Made by a program: the position numbers and the translations under genes
Notes under the pieces: model-generated
Told to the model about the DNA's origin: nothing
Database searches by the model: none
Seen by the model: only the letters and a program-made list of their open reading frames with translations
Origin: JACJYM01 sp965230495
Lineage (GTDB): Bacteria; Bacteroidota; Bacteroidia; Chitinophagales; Saprospiraceae
DNA length: 64,000 bases
Direction of reading: 5' to 3'
Assembly (NCBI GenBank): GCA_965230495.1
Contig: OZ246004.1
Coordinates: 3,162,001 to 3,226,000, forward strand
Part shown: positions 9,132 through 17,525 of the stretch, in pieces
Numbering within the stretch: position 1 is the first letter of the stretch
Layout: the number at the start of each line of letters is the position of its first letter

Positions 9132-10256
9132 ATGGATACATTAACAGTAAATAAGACAAAAAGCAATACAGATACATTTCCCATTAACGGAACTGATTTT
9201 ATAGAGTTTTATGTAGGGAATGCCAAGCAAGCGGCTTTATATTATCAACATTGTTTTGGTTTTGAATTAGTTGCTTATAGGGGCCCGGAAACGGGAAGCA
9301 AAGAAACGGTTTCTTATGTATTACAACAGGATAAAATCAGGTTTGTAATAACGTCTACTCTTAATCCTAATAGTGAAATAGCTGAGCATGTTTCTTTGCA
9401 TGGGGATGGAGTAAAAGTATTAGCTCTTTGGGTAGATGATTGTAGAGATGCTTATGCTAAAGCCGTTTCAAAGGGGGCAGAATCGGCATTCGAACCTTAT
9501 GAAATATCAGACGATTATGGAAAGGTGGTCTTAGCAGGCATTAAGACTTATGGGGATACGATTCACACTATTGTGGAAAGAAAAAACTATAACGGAGCCT
9601 TTATGCCCGGATTTCAAGCCAAAAAATCTGAAGCTCCTGCTCAGCCTATAGGTTTGAAATACGTAGATCACTGTGTTGGAAATGTAGAACTTGGAGATAT
9701 GAATAAATGGGTGAAGTTTTATCAGAATGTTCTAGGCTTTAAACTTTTGATCACCTTCGATGACAAGGATATTTCTACAAAATATACTGCCTTGATGAGC
9801 AAGGTGGTTAGTAATGGAAATGGTTACATAAAATTTCCAATTAACGAACCGGCGAAAGGGTTGAAGAAGTCTCAAATTGAAGAGTATATTGATTTTTATA
9901 AAGGAGCTGGAGTGCAACATATTGCTGTTGCTACTGATAATATTATAGAGACAGTTTCAAAACTTCGACAAAACGGAGTAGAGTTTTTATATGTTCCGGA
10001 TAATTATTATGATGACGTGTTAGATAGAGTCGGAAGTATTGACGAGAATCTTGAAGATTTGAAAGAACTAAACATTCTAATTGATAGGGACGATGAGGGA
10101 TACTTACTTCAAATCTTTACTAAACCAGTTCAAGATAGACCCACCGTTTTTTATGAAATTATCCAACGTAAGGGAGCACAATCCTTTGGTAAAGGTAATT
10201 TCAAAGCCCTGTTTGAAGCCATAGAGCGAGAACAGGCCATTAGAGGCACTCTATAA
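9132..10256 (+). CDS. hppD: 4-hydroxyphenylpyruvate dioxygenase
   Basis: This enzyme converts 4-hydroxyphenylpyruvate to homogentisate with O2 and Fe(II), the second step of tyrosine breakdown. The 374-residue length is normal. Two vicinal-oxygen-chelate halves are visible, and the three iron ligands are in place: H180 in KYVDHCVGN, H263 in GVQHIAVATDN and E342 in VFYEIIQRKG. The C-terminal gating helix segment GKGNFKALFEAIE is also intact. No homogentisate dioxygenase is next to it; the neighbouring genes point the opposite way, so it is a single-gene unit. A bidirectional terminator follows. Confidence 0.96.
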   Translation: MDTLTVNKTKSNTDTFPINGTDFIEFYVGNAKQAALYYQHCFGFELVAYRGPETGSKETVSYVLQQDKIRFVITSTLNPNSEIAEHVSLHGDGVKVLALWVDDCRDAYAKAVSKGAESAFEPYEISDDYGKVVLAGIKTYGDTIHTIVERKNYNGAFMPGFQAKKSEAPAQPIGLKYVDHCVGNVELGDMNKWVKFYQNVLGFKLLITFDDKDISTKYTALMSKVVSNGNGYIKFPINEPAKGLKKSQIEEYIDFYKGAGVQHIAVATDNIIETVSKLRQNGVEFLYVPDNYYDDVLDRVGSIDENLEDLKELNILIDRDDEGYLLQIFTKPVQDRPTVFYEIIQRKGAQSFGKGNFKALFEAIEREQAIRGTL

Positions 10257-10271
10257 ATTCATTATCGATAG

Positions 10272-10316
10272 AAAAAAGGGCTTGGGGTTCTAAAAGAGAA
10301 CTACCGGCCCTTTGTT
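10272..10316. terminator. Bidirectional terminator between hppD and the DUF3127 gene
   Basis: AAAGGG at 10275-10280 pairs with CCCTTT at 10308-10313, and an inner pairing GGTTCT/AGAAC extends the hairpin. A-rich sequence on the left and T-rich sequence on the right let it serve both convergent genes. Confidence 0.65.
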
Positions 10317-10319
10317 TAC

Positions 10320-10694
10320 TTAGAAGGGTAAATCATCAAAATCTTCTTGATTTTCTCCTTGTGGCTCTTGAGTTGGAAAGGAATTGATACTTGGCGGTTC
10401 ATCATTGAAGGTTGGAGTATCTACCTCTGCTGCCATTTTTTCAATTTTCCAAGCGTTGAGATTTGTAAAGTATTTACCCTGCCATTCTCTTCCCCTTAGG
10501 TCGAAAAACACTTTAATCTTTTCACCTTCATTAACTTGATCAACGATCTGACATCGGTCTTGCGTTAACTGGAATTTGATATGTTGAGGATAGTTACCAT
10601 CTAAAGTGATGACAAACTCTCGGGCTTGAAAACTTTCTGTCTTCTTTTCAGTATCAAATTTTTTATGCAATAATCCTTCTATCTCAAATGACAT
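10320..10694 (-). CDS. DUF3127 protein (OB-fold-like, single-strand nucleic acid binding suspected)
   Basis: This 124-residue protein opens with the DUF3127 pattern: MSFEIEGLLHKKFDTE, FQAREFVI, QLTQDRCQIVD and VFFDLRGREWQGKYFTNL. The compact beta-rich domain is followed by an acidic, disordered tail ending in DFDDLPF. That tail resembles the acidic C-terminal tip of bacterial single-stranded DNA-binding proteins, which recruits partners. The family has no proven function; an SSB-like role is inference from fold and tail. It lies 14 bases after proS on the same strand and is probably co-transcribed with it. Confidence 0.85.
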   Translation of the reverse strand: MSFEIEGLLHKKFDTEKKTESFQAREFVITLDGNYPQHIKFQLTQDRCQIVDQVNEGEKIKVFFDLRGREWQGKYFTNLNAWKIEKMAAEVDTPTFNDEPPSINSFPTQEPQGENQEDFDDLPF

Positions 10695-10708
10695 ATGTTC
10701 TTTGTTTT

Positions 10709-12178
10709 TTAATAAGCTTTGGCAAATATTACTTTTTGGATTGATTTATTTCCACTTCTGATACATATTCCTTCTTCCTTTTTATTGTTTAAGGGAATGC
10801 ATCGTATGGTTGCTTTTGTTTCTTCTTTTATTTTTAATTCCGTTTCTTCGGTTCCATCCCAATGTGCTTTGATGAATCCACCTTTTTCTTCTAATGCTTT
10901 TTTGAAATCCTCATAGTTATCCACATCCGTCATATGATTCTCTCTGAACTGAATGGCACGATTAAAAAGATTATTTTGAATCTCTTCAAGTAGATTTTCT
11001 ACATATTCAGATATACCATCTAAAGAAATGCTATTTTTCTCTTTAGTATCTCTTCTGGCTACTTCTACGATATTATTGGCCAAATCTCTTTTTCCTATTC
11101 CTATTCTAATAGGAACACCCTTCATTTCGTATTCAGCAAATTTAAATCCAGGTCTTTTCTTTTCATCCCTATCAATACTTACCCGAACACCTCTGACTTT
11201 TAATTCTTTTTCAATTTTTTCTGCTACCTCCATAATCTCAGGCACTGGTTTTGGGATAGGAATAATTACTACTTGAGTAGGTGCTAACTTGGGTGGTAGA
11301 ACCAAACCTTCATCATCACTGTGTGTCATGATTAGCCCACCGACCAATCGAGTAGATACCCCCCATGATGTAGCCCATACATACTCTTCCTTATTGTCTG
11401 GTGTGGCATATTTTACTTCAAAAGCCTTTGCAAAATTTTGACCCAAGAAGTGAGAAGTACCTGCTTGTAAAGCTTTTCCGTCTTGCATTAAGGCTTCAAT
11501 GGTGTAGGTGTCATCCGCTCCAGCAAATCGTTCATTCTCTGTTTTTATACCTTTAATTACAGGCATGGCCATATATTCTTCCGCAAATCGTGCATAGACA
11601 TCATGCATTAGCTCCGCTTCCTTAACAGCCTCTTCTTTGGTTGCATGAGCAGTATGTCCTTCTTGCCACAAAAATTCCGCAGTACGTAAAAATGGACGTG
11701 TTCTCATCTCCCATCTTACTACGTTAGCCCATTGATTAATTAATAATGGAAGATCTCGGTATGATTGAATCCAGTCTCTATAAGTATTCCATATTATGGC
11801 TTCGGAGGTTGGTCTTACTACCAACTCTTCTTCTAATCTGGCATCAGGATCTACAATGAGCTTACCTTTACTTTCCCCATCGTTTTTTAGACGATAGTGA
11901 GTTACAACAGCACATTCTTTGGCAAAACCTTCAGCATTTTTTTCTTCTGCTTCAAACAGACTTTTAGGAACAAAAAGAGGGAAGTAAGCATTTACGTGTC
12001 CCGTTTCTTTAAACATTTGGTCTAACTGTGCTTTCATGTTTTCCCAGATGGCGTAGCCATAAGGTTTGATCACCATACATCCCCTTACAGCAGAATTATC
12101 TGCTAAACCAGCCTTCTTTACAATGTCTAGATACCATTGAGAGTAATTTTCTGATCTGCTTGTTATTTCCTTTGCCAT
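10709..12178 (-). CDS. proS: Prolyl-tRNA synthetase, archaeal/eukaryotic-type (short form)
   Basis: The 489-residue class II synthetase charges tRNA-Pro. It lacks the long editing insertion of the E. coli-type enzyme and carries instead the C-terminal extension of the archaeal/eukaryotic form. Class II motifs are clear: motif 1 around VRGCMVIKPYGYAIWENM, motif 2 around VVRWEMRTRPFLRTAEFLWQ, and motif 3 around WATSWGVSTRLVGGLIMTH. The sequence ends in Tyr, as is usual for the type. The N-terminal Met lies where homologues start. It heads a two-gene unit with the DUF3127 gene and has one of the best promoter matches in the window. Confidence 0.96.
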   Translation of the reverse strand: MAKEITSRSENYSQWYLDIVKKAGLADNSAVRGCMVIKPYGYAIWENMKAQLDQMFKETGHVNAYFPLFVPKSLFEAEEKNAEGFAKECAVVTHYRLKNDGESKGKLIVDPDARLEEELVVRPTSEAIIWNTYRDWIQSYRDLPLLINQWANVVRWEMRTRPFLRTAEFLWQEGHTAHATKEEAVKEAELMHDVYARFAEEYMAMPVIKGIKTENERFAGADDTYTIEALMQDGKALQAGTSHFLGQNFAKAFEVKYATPDNKEEYVWATSWGVSTRLVGGLIMTHSDDEGLVLPPKLAPTQVVIIPIPKPVPEIMEVAEKIEKELKVRGVRVSIDRDEKKRPGFKFAEYEMKGVPIRIGIGKRDLANNIVEVARRDTKEKNSISLDGISEYVENLLEEIQNNLFNRAIQFRENHMTDVDNYEDFKKALEEKGGFIKAHWDGTEETELKIKEETKATIRCIPLNNKKEEGICIRSGNKSIQKVIFAKAY

Positions 12179-12241
12179 GATGACAAATAATTTTAGTTAA
12201 AGTCTGTTAAAAAAATAAAATCTGAAACTTATGAACTCCAC

Positions 12242-12274
12242 CAAACGTATTGTATATAAGCAAGTTAAAACAAA
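12242..12274 (-). promoter_or_regulatory. Promoter of the proS unit (TTTG-N21-TACGTTTG)
   Basis: On the minus strand a -33 TTTG (12274-12271) is separated by 21 bp from a -7 TACGTTTG (12249-12242). Both the elements and the spacing fit the Bacteroidota consensus. The predicted leader is about 55-60 nt. Confidence 0.6.
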
Positions 12275-12404
12275 ATCAGTAAGTAAAATTTAAGATTTTA
12301 TTTTGATAGATTAAATACTTCTTAACTTAAAAAGTTTCGCAAAAGTAATAAATTGCAAACTGAAAGGGATAGGGAGAGAATTTTAAAAAGTAAATATTTG
12401 ACCG

Positions 12405-13631
12405 ATGAGATTTAAAAACTACTACAGAGCATTGCTACTAATAATGAGTTTTTTGGCATATCAACAGACCAATGCTCAATTTGACGACTTATATATAGAT
12501 GATGCTGAATATAGTGAAGAGTATGCTTCAGTTGGAGATTATGATTCGGATGTCTACGATGATGAGTATTATGATGACGAATACTATTCTGATGACTATG
12601 ATAGTGATTATGATGGAGATGATTATGACTACTATGAAGATTTTTCATACTCTTCAAGAATCAGAAGGTTTCATCGTCCTGGAAGTGGATTTAGTTACTA
12701 TTCAAACTTTTATGATCCTTGGTACGATGATTTTTATAGTCCTTACAATTTTTTTGGGGGAGGAACTACAGTAATTATTTCTTTTGGTAATGGCTGGAAC
12801 AGATGGAATCGTTGGAATAGATGGAATTCCTGGAATAGATGGAATCGTTGGAGCAATTGGAATTCTTGGAATTACTATGATCCATGGTATGGCGGTTGGG
12901 GATGTCCTTCTGGTTTCTATGGAAATAATTTTTACAACAATAATTTCTATGGATATAATAATTGGGGTTATGGAAATTTCTACAATTCGAACAATTATTA
13001 TTACAACAATAATGTGACATCTAATCCAAAGGGAAGCTATTACGGATCAAGAAGAGGAGGTTCGGTGAGTAGTTCGACTAAAGGTAGAAGAAACTCTCCG
13101 AGAAGAGATGTTACGAAACAAGGAGATGTGATTTCTAATGGAGGAAATGTGGTTAGTGGAGGAGTTACAAATACTAGATCAGTAAGAGGAAATAATTCTC
13201 AGTCTATAAAAGATACAGAAAAGAGTACCCCTGTTAGAAAATATGATAGGACCTCAAAAAGAAGTGACCAGTCAAGAGTATATTCTGATAGGGATAGAAA
13301 AACAGAAAGAAGAGATGATAGATATAAGACTGACAGAAGAAAGAAAAATGAGAAAATAAATAAAAGCAAAAGAAGAGATTCTAGAGAGGGAAATTCTATC
13401 TATAAGAGAAAGAAAAGAGAAAGAACTAAGAGTTATGACAACAACACTAGATCAAAGTCAAAGTCTTACGATAGCTCAAGGTCTTCTAATTCATCAAGAA
13501 GCTACAATTCGTCTCGATCTTCAAGTTCGAGAAGTTCAGGCAGTAGTTCAAGATCTTCAAGTAGAAGATCAAATAACTCAAGCAGTAAAGGCAGTAGTAG
13601 CAGTAGAAGATCTTCAAGACGTGGGAACTAG
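12405..13631 (+). CDS. Low-complexity secreted protein (D/Y-rich, W-N-x repeats, S/R-rich tail)
   Basis: I cannot assign a function. The 408-residue protein has a signal peptide ending near NAQ (residue 24) and distinct compositional zones: an Asp/Tyr-rich block at about 26-85, a Trp-Asn-x tandem block at about 131-157, an Asn/Tyr/Gly block to about 205, and a Lys/Arg-rich then Ser/Arg-rich tail to the end. The acidic front and strongly basic back suggest self-association or binding to an anionic surface or mineral. Similar proteins in Bacteroidota are often mislabelled vitellogenin. The continuous frame, signal peptide and following terminator argue for a real gene. A hairpin terminator separates it from the porin gene. 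Confidence 0.7.
   Translation: MRFKNYYRALLLIMSFLAYQQTNAQFDDLYIDDAEYSEEYASVGDYDSDVYDDEYYDDEYYSDDYDSDYDGDDYDYYEDFSYSSRIRRFHRPGSGFSYYSNFYDPWYDDFYSPYNFFGGGTTVIISFGNGWNRWNRWNRWNSWNRWNRWSNWNSWNYYDPWYGGWGCPSGFYGNNFYNNNFYGYNNWGYGNFYNSNNYYYNNNVTSNPKGSYYGSRRGGSVSSSTKGRRNSPRRDVTKQGDVISNGGNVVSGGVTNTRSVRGNNSQSIKDTEKSTPVRKYDRTSKRSDQSRVYSDRDRKTERRDDRYKTDRRKKNEKINKSKRRDSREGNSIYKRKKRERTKSYDNNTRSKSKSYDSSRSSNSSRSYNSSRSSSSRSSGSSSRSSSRRSNNSSSKGSSSSRRSSRRGN
12795..12875 (+). repeat. Nine tandem 9-bp units encoding W-N-R/S-type tripeptides
   Basis: Nine consecutive 9-bp units, each beginning TGGA, encode WNR WNR WNR WNS WNR WNR WSN WNS WNY inside the low-complexity gene. The TGGAATCGT and TGGAATAGA units recur exactly, so expansion by whole repeats would keep the reading frame. 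Confidence 0.9.
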
Positions 13632-13651
13632 AAAATAAAAAATTTAAAGAG

Positions 13652-13690
13652 AAAAGGGGATTATAATTTTAAGATATGTCCCCTTTTTTT
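13652..13690 (+). terminator. Rho-independent terminator after the low-complexity gene
   Basis: AAAAGGGGA (13652-13660) pairs perfectly with TCCCCTTTT (13679-13687), with an 18-base loop, and the T run continues to 13690. It ends only 19 bases before the ATG of the porin gene. Confidence 0.8.
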
Positions 13691-13709
13691 ATAGGTAAAA
13701 CTATTGAAA

Positions 13710-15191
13710 ATGAAAAGATCGACAATATTTATATTATTAATTTTTGGGGTTAGTTATGGCCTACACTCTCAAGGGATAACAGAGGCTGTTAGATATAGTC
13801 AGACAGATTTTACTGGGACAGCTAGAGTTCTAGGCACTGGAGGTTCTTTTGGTGCAATGGGAGGAGATTATTCATCATTGTTTATCAATCCGGCGGGACT
13901 AGCGGATTATAACAAGGGAGAATTCATTTTCACTCCAAGTATAGACAATTTCTCCAATGATGCCTATTTGGTAAAAGAAAAAAGTCCTTTATCTACACAA
14001 GACTCAAAATTTAGGATTGATAACATTGCTTTTGTTTCAGCGAAGCAGCCAATAGCTTCTTCTTGGCTGACAAGCAACTTTTCAATAGGTTTTCATAACG
14101 TAGCTTCTTTTTCAAGATCATTTGAATATCAAGGAACCACAGAAGGAAGTATAGTTCATAGATTTCAAGAATTAGGAAATACAAAATCTCCCGACGACCT
14201 AGATTTTTTCGAAGCAGGTCTGGCATATGAAACAGGGGCCATTTACGATTTTGATGAAAACATGTTTTATGAATCTGATTTTGATGATGCGGGAGCCGGA
14301 TCAGCAAAAAGCCACCAAGTAAGTCAAAGTGGTAGTATAAATGAACTATCCTTAGGATGGGCAGGCAACTATAAAAATGTTCTAAACGTTGGAGTGGGGG
14401 TTTCAATACCCTTTGTATCGTTCGAAGAAGAAAGATTTTATAGAGAAGAAGATACTGATGACTCAGTCCCCTTTTTCGAAAGTTTACGATTTAACGAATT
14501 TGTTGAAACAAGTGGAACTGGATTTAATTTTAAATTAGGAACAGTTTTTAAACCACATAAAAGGTTGAGAATAGGTGCTTCCATTCATTCTCCCACATGG
14601 CTATATTTAACAGATGATTATAATAATACAATGAATTACACATATGATGATGGAGGGATTCAAAGCAATGATAGCAATTCTCCGGACGGTAATTTTAAGT
14701 ATAAACTTACTACACCATGGAGAATGATAGGTAGTGTAGGAACTATTTTAAATATTGGGGGCCTTAAAGGCTTTGTGAATGTTGATGCGGAGTGGATAGA
14801 TTATCGAAATACAACATTTGATTTGTCGGCTTATAGTGACAATATTGCGGATAGAGAATTTTCAAGTGAATTAAATACCGAAGTAGATAATGAGCTCGAT
14901 AAAGCGGTAATTGTAAGAATAGGATCAGAGTTTGTAATAGCAGATTATTATAGAGTTAGGGGAGGTTATACAATTAATCCAACTCCGTTTTTTGATGACG
15001 TAACAAATAATACTTTTTCATTAGGATTTGGGTATAGAGGAGAGGGATTCTTCTTTGATCTTGGTGTTAGGTTTAGAGATGCAAGTGAAGGGTTTATTCC
15101 TTATAGATTATTGGAAGAGGAGAACGAACAATTAGTGAACATAGATAGTAATAATACTAAAGTGGCAATGACTTTTGGCTTTAAGTTCTAA
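13710..15191 (+). CDS. OmpP1/FadL-family outer membrane transport protein
   Basis: The 493-residue protein has a signal peptide (MKRSTIFILLIFGVSYGLHS) and then the FadL/OmpP1 N-terminal signature with ARVLGTGGSFGAMGGDYSSLFINPAGLA. The rest is alternating beta strands, ending in a C-terminal aromatic residue (VAMTFGFKF) as expected for a 14-strand barrel handled by the BAM machinery. FadL proteins pass hydrophobic compounds such as long-chain fatty acids; Bacteroidota members are often called hemin receptors without proof. I chose the ATG at 13710 over an in-frame TTG two codons upstream because it gives a normal signal peptide. Confidence 0.88.
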   Translation: MKRSTIFILLIFGVSYGLHSQGITEAVRYSQTDFTGTARVLGTGGSFGAMGGDYSSLFINPAGLADYNKGEFIFTPSIDNFSNDAYLVKEKSPLSTQDSKFRIDNIAFVSAKQPIASSWLTSNFSIGFHNVASFSRSFEYQGTTEGSIVHRFQELGNTKSPDDLDFFEAGLAYETGAIYDFDENMFYESDFDDAGAGSAKSHQVSQSGSINELSLGWAGNYKNVLNVGVGVSIPFVSFEEERFYREEDTDDSVPFFESLRFNEFVETSGTGFNFKLGTVFKPHKRLRIGASIHSPTWLYLTDDYNNTMNYTYDDGGIQSNDSNSPDGNFKYKLTTPWRMIGSVGTILNIGGLKGFVNVDAEWIDYRNTTFDLSAYSDNIADREFSSELNTEVDNELDKAVIVRIGSEFVIADYYRVRGGYTINPTPFFDDVTNNTFSLGFGYRGEGFFFDLGVRFRDASEGFIPYRLLEEENEQLVNIDSNNTKVAMTFGFKF

Positions 15192-15219
15192 TAGGCTGGA
15201 GGTTTTATCCTCCAACCTA
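15192..15219. terminator. Hairpin terminator between the convergent porin and lipoprotein genes
   Basis: TAGGcTGGAGG (15192-15202) pairs with CCTCCAaCCTA (15209-15219) with one mismatch and a T-rich loop. The T tract after it is weak, so efficiency is uncertain, but the convergent position supports the call. Confidence 0.5.
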
Positions 15220-15228
15220 TGGTTCAAT

Positions 15229-15786
15229 TTATTTAAATTCAATATCTAGAATAACTTTTCCAAATTCTGTATCTGAATGGTCTATTTCGTAGTTATTGGG
15301 AAGAACTACAATTTCTTCACCAGAATAATCTGAAAAGATGGTTTCAGCTAGATTTGGATTGATGAGAACCTCTTCCGGTACGTCCATATGTTCGTTGAGT
15401 TGATTATAGATTTCTATAGGATCTAAGCCTGTTCCTTCCACGGCTGCTTCAACTTCTTCGAGAGTAATGGAAGCTTCCAAAAAAACCACTTCGAGTTTAT
15501 TATCCCCAATGTCTGTAATATTTATATCCGTATAGGCTTCGTGATTCTCAAGGTACCAACCATTTGCTTTTAAGAAACCATCATCACAATCACTGTTCCT
15601 GCAAGTTAGCCCTGCCCCCATGCAGATAATCTTATCAGGCCCTGCTGGTACGTACATACAATATTCATATATAACAGGAGGTTGCCGTAATTGTACTTGG
15701 TTGATTTCAACACCATCACTATGATTATCGTTAGAACATGATATGATGATAGAACATGCGATTAGCATAATAGCTATATTTTTCAT
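15229..15786 (-). CDS. Hypothetical lipoprotein with a cysteine-rich segment
   Basis: I do not recognise this 185-residue protein. It begins MKNIAIMLIACSIIISCSNDN, a lipoprotein signal peptide with the lipidated Cys at about residue 17. A Cys-rich stretch follows at about 43-69 (YCMYVP, IICMGAGLTCRNSDCDDG), perhaps forming disulphides. The rest is acidic and predicted soluble. It is probably exposed at the outer membrane. An isolated -7 element lies about 48 bases upstream, separating it from the Crp/Fnr gene, so it may be a monocistron. Its own 3' end faces the porin gene. Confidence 0.7.
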   Translation of the reverse strand: MKNIAIMLIACSIIISCSNDNHSDGVEINQVQLRQPPVIYEYCMYVPAGPDKIICMGAGLTCRNSDCDDGFLKANGWYLENHEAYTDINITDIGDNKLEVVFLEASITLEEVEAAVEGTGLDPIEIYNQLNEHMDVPEEVLINPNLAETIFSDYSGEEIVVLPNNYEIDHSDTEFGKVILDIEFK

Positions 15787-15833
15787 TTCAATAAATTTTT
15801 AGATTAAATAATATTTTTCGCTGCAGCCTAAAA

Positions 15834-15841
15834 CAAAGTTA
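15834..15841 (-). promoter_or_regulatory. -7 promoter element upstream of the hypothetical lipoprotein
   Basis: The minus strand reads TAACTTTG, an exact TAnnTTTG match, 48 bases before the lipoprotein ATG. No clear -33 TTG was found at the usual distance. Confidence 0.35.
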
Positions 15842-15874
15842 TAAGGGATACTTTACAGAAAGGGTCCACTTAAG

Positions 15875-16468
15875 TTACCTTTTTTGATTAGAATGAATTC
15901 TTTTCTTTAATCGACTAAATGATTTGGGGGAGATGCCTATAAAAGATGCGATATGATACTCCGGTATTCTGTTTACCAACTTAGGATATTTTTCTATAAA
16001 CTCTTTATATCTTCTTTCTGGATTATAAAGAATAAATGAGGAGATTATCTTATGTGCATTAATGTAACGTTCTTCCAGTATTTTTCTTACAATTAGGTTC
16101 ATTTTGGGAACTTTATCATATATTTTGTCCAAATAGTGAAACGCCAAAGAAAAACAAGTACACTCTTCTAAAGTTTCTAGATACTGCTCTGAAGGCTTTT
16201 GAACCATGAAACTACTAAATACGGTACAGAATAACCCTTCATAAAAGAAAAAGCAGTTCCTTTGAACACCTTTTTCATTGACGTAGTAAAGACGCATTGA
16301 TCCGGATAAAATAAAGTACATTTTGGAACTGATTTGACCGTAAGAAACCAGAGTCTTTTTCTTGGGAATGGTTTCAATCTCAGCATTTTCGAGTAGAAGA
16401 GAAAACTCATTTTCTGAGAGAGGGAGATGTTTGGCCAAGGTTTTTTTAAATTGTCTGAAATCTTTCAT
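15875..16468 (-). CDS. Crp/Fnr-family transcriptional regulator, Bacteroidota type
   Basis: This 197-residue regulator has an N-terminal cyclic-nucleotide-binding beta barrel (ILSGSMRLYYVNEKGVQR is the core turn) and a C-terminal helix-turn-helix ending in IASFIGISPKSFSRLKKRI. The FNR-type N-terminal iron-sulphur cysteine cluster is absent, so the signal is not the classical oxygen-labile cluster. I start it at the ATG at 16468, which overlaps the TGA of the DUF2752 gene as ATGA. An in-frame TTG at 16474 is less likely. It is the last gene of a three-gene run with two small membrane proteins. Confidence 0.88.
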   Translation of the reverse strand: MKDFRQFKKTLAKHLPLSENEFSLLLENAEIETIPKKKTLVSYGQISSKMYFILSGSMRLYYVNEKGVQRNCFFFYEGLFCTVFSSFMVQKPSEQYLETLEECTCFSLAFHYLDKIYDKVPKMNLIVRKILEERYINAHKIISSFILYNPERRYKEFIEKYPKLVNRIPEYHIASFIGISPKSFSRLKKRIHSNQKR

Positions 16469-16824
16469 AACCAATATGGAGTAATGATACAGACCAAGAA
16501 ACAGATAGGAGTAAAGAAGAAATCAAACATAACTAAAGATCTTAGTTTATTAAATCTGGAAATGGAAATTATAGATCTAAAGGCTATTTGAGAGATAATA
16601 AATAAGAAGACATATATGGAGTTTGGATTAATAGGTTTGTCGAAATCAAGAGTAAAAAAGGACAATAAGTCCCTCGTTAAACCACAGGAATTACATTCAA
16701 GGCCATGGACCTTCTTTAGTTGACATTCAGGAAATCCCAATAGATGACCATATAATACATATATCAACCCAAGGACAATAATAGCGATAAAGGAGACTCT
16801 ATTTACCCTTAAATGATCATTCAT
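16465..16824 (-). CDS. DUF2752 small membrane protein
   Basis: This 119-residue protein has about three hydrophobic helices (near residues 10-28, 69-88 and 98-116) and the DUF2752 signature CxxKxxxGLxCxxCGLTR, seen here as CQLKKVHGLECNSCGLTR. The paired cysteines may bind a metal or form a disulphide. The family's role is unknown. It overlaps the upstream gene by 8 bases and the Crp/Fnr gene by 4, so translational coupling is likely. Confidence 0.82.
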   Translation of the reverse strand: MNDHLRVNRVSFIAIIVLGLIYVLYGHLLGFPECQLKKVHGLECNSCGLTRDLLSFFTLDFDKPINPNSIYVFLFIISQIAFRSIISISRFNKLRSLVMFDFFFTPICFLVCIITPYWL

Positions 16825-17323
16825 CTATTAATTTCTCGAGTTCTTGCATTTTCGTTTTAAAATCTTCGTCTTCTTTACACTGCAGTTCTTCAGACCTTTT
16901 ACCAAGTTTGGCAACTTTGGTAGTCAATTTTATCAATTTAGACATATCTGAAAATTCAGGATTTTCATCTTTTTTAATTTCATTCAATTCTTTTATTGTA
17001 GTTTCGAAAGCAGCCAAAATCTTGTCGCAGGAATCATATTCAATATTAATTTCTTTGGCGGCTTCACTTCCAACCTTTTTAAAAAAGAGCATCTGCCCTC
17101 CGCTGACCAATATTCCTATTGATGAACAAACGATACCAACTATACCAGCAGTTTTTGAAGCTCCATTTCTTCTGTCCTGTCGAAACCCTGGAATGGAAAG
17201 AATTAGACCAAGAATAGCCGGAAATATGGCAAGCGTGCCTAAGCAGGGAATAAATGATACTAAGAGGCCCAACCCTCCAAACACGATTCCCAATATCGAC
17301 AAAGTAGAAGCTTTGTTTTGCAT
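16817..17323 (-). CDS. DUF4190-like membrane protein with a helical C-terminal tail
   Basis: The 168-residue protein has two hydrophobic hairpins rich in Gly/Ile (LSILGIVFGGLGLLVSFIPC and TAGIVGIVCSSIGILVSGG) as in DUF4190. A soluble, Lys/Glu-rich, probably coiled-coil region follows at about residues 85-168. Function is unknown. It starts the run with the DUF2752 and Crp/Fnr genes and is preceded by a -7 element. DUF2752 and DUF4190 proteins are often found together in this phylum, as far as I recall, which supports a shared role at the inner membrane. Confidence 0.7.
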   Translation of the reverse strand: MQNKASTLSILGIVFGGLGLLVSFIPCLGTLAIFPAILGLILSIPGFRQDRRNGASKTAGIVGIVCSSIGILVSGGQMLFFKKVGSEAAKEINIEYDSCDKILAAFETTIKELNEIKKDENPEFSDMSKLIKLTTKVAKLGKRSEELQCKEDEDFKTKMQELEKLIDE

Positions 17324-17348
17324 AATTATATTATGTTTAGTTGTCTAT

Positions 17349-17356
17349 CAAAAGTA
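17349..17356 (-). promoter_or_regulatory. -7 promoter element of the DUF4190/DUF2752/Crp run
   Basis: The minus strand reads TACTTTTG (TAnnTTTG) about 26 bases before the first ATG. The -33 part is not evident. Confidence 0.4.
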
Positions 17357-17525
17357 TACAATTTGGAGACAGTAAAGGACCGGAATGAGGATTTAAAGTA
17401 AATAAACCTATATTTCTAGGCCTGTCATTTATACGTCTAAAGTTAAAAAAACCTTAAATATCCTTTGATATGAATTTTTCAATGACTTATTTTGCATTCT
17501 AATATTGAATTAAACAAATAATATA

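Noticed and set aside
12340..12347. A second -7-like element TACTTTTG further upstream of proS
   Set aside because: It lacks a well-placed -33 partner and would give a leader of about 160 nt; the site at 12242-12274 is better.
12412..13638. Several long alternative frames on both strands inside the low-complexity gene (for example 12499-12774 and 12784-13017)
   Set aside because: They are shadows of a biased, repetitive coding sequence; their products are Met- or His-rich with no start signals, and the plus-strand frame has a signal peptide and terminator.
17464..17494. TTTG, 20 bp, TATTTTG upstream of acpP as a consensus promoter
   Set aside because: The -7 part is one base short of TAnnTTTG, so I mention it only as a possibility in the acpP entry.
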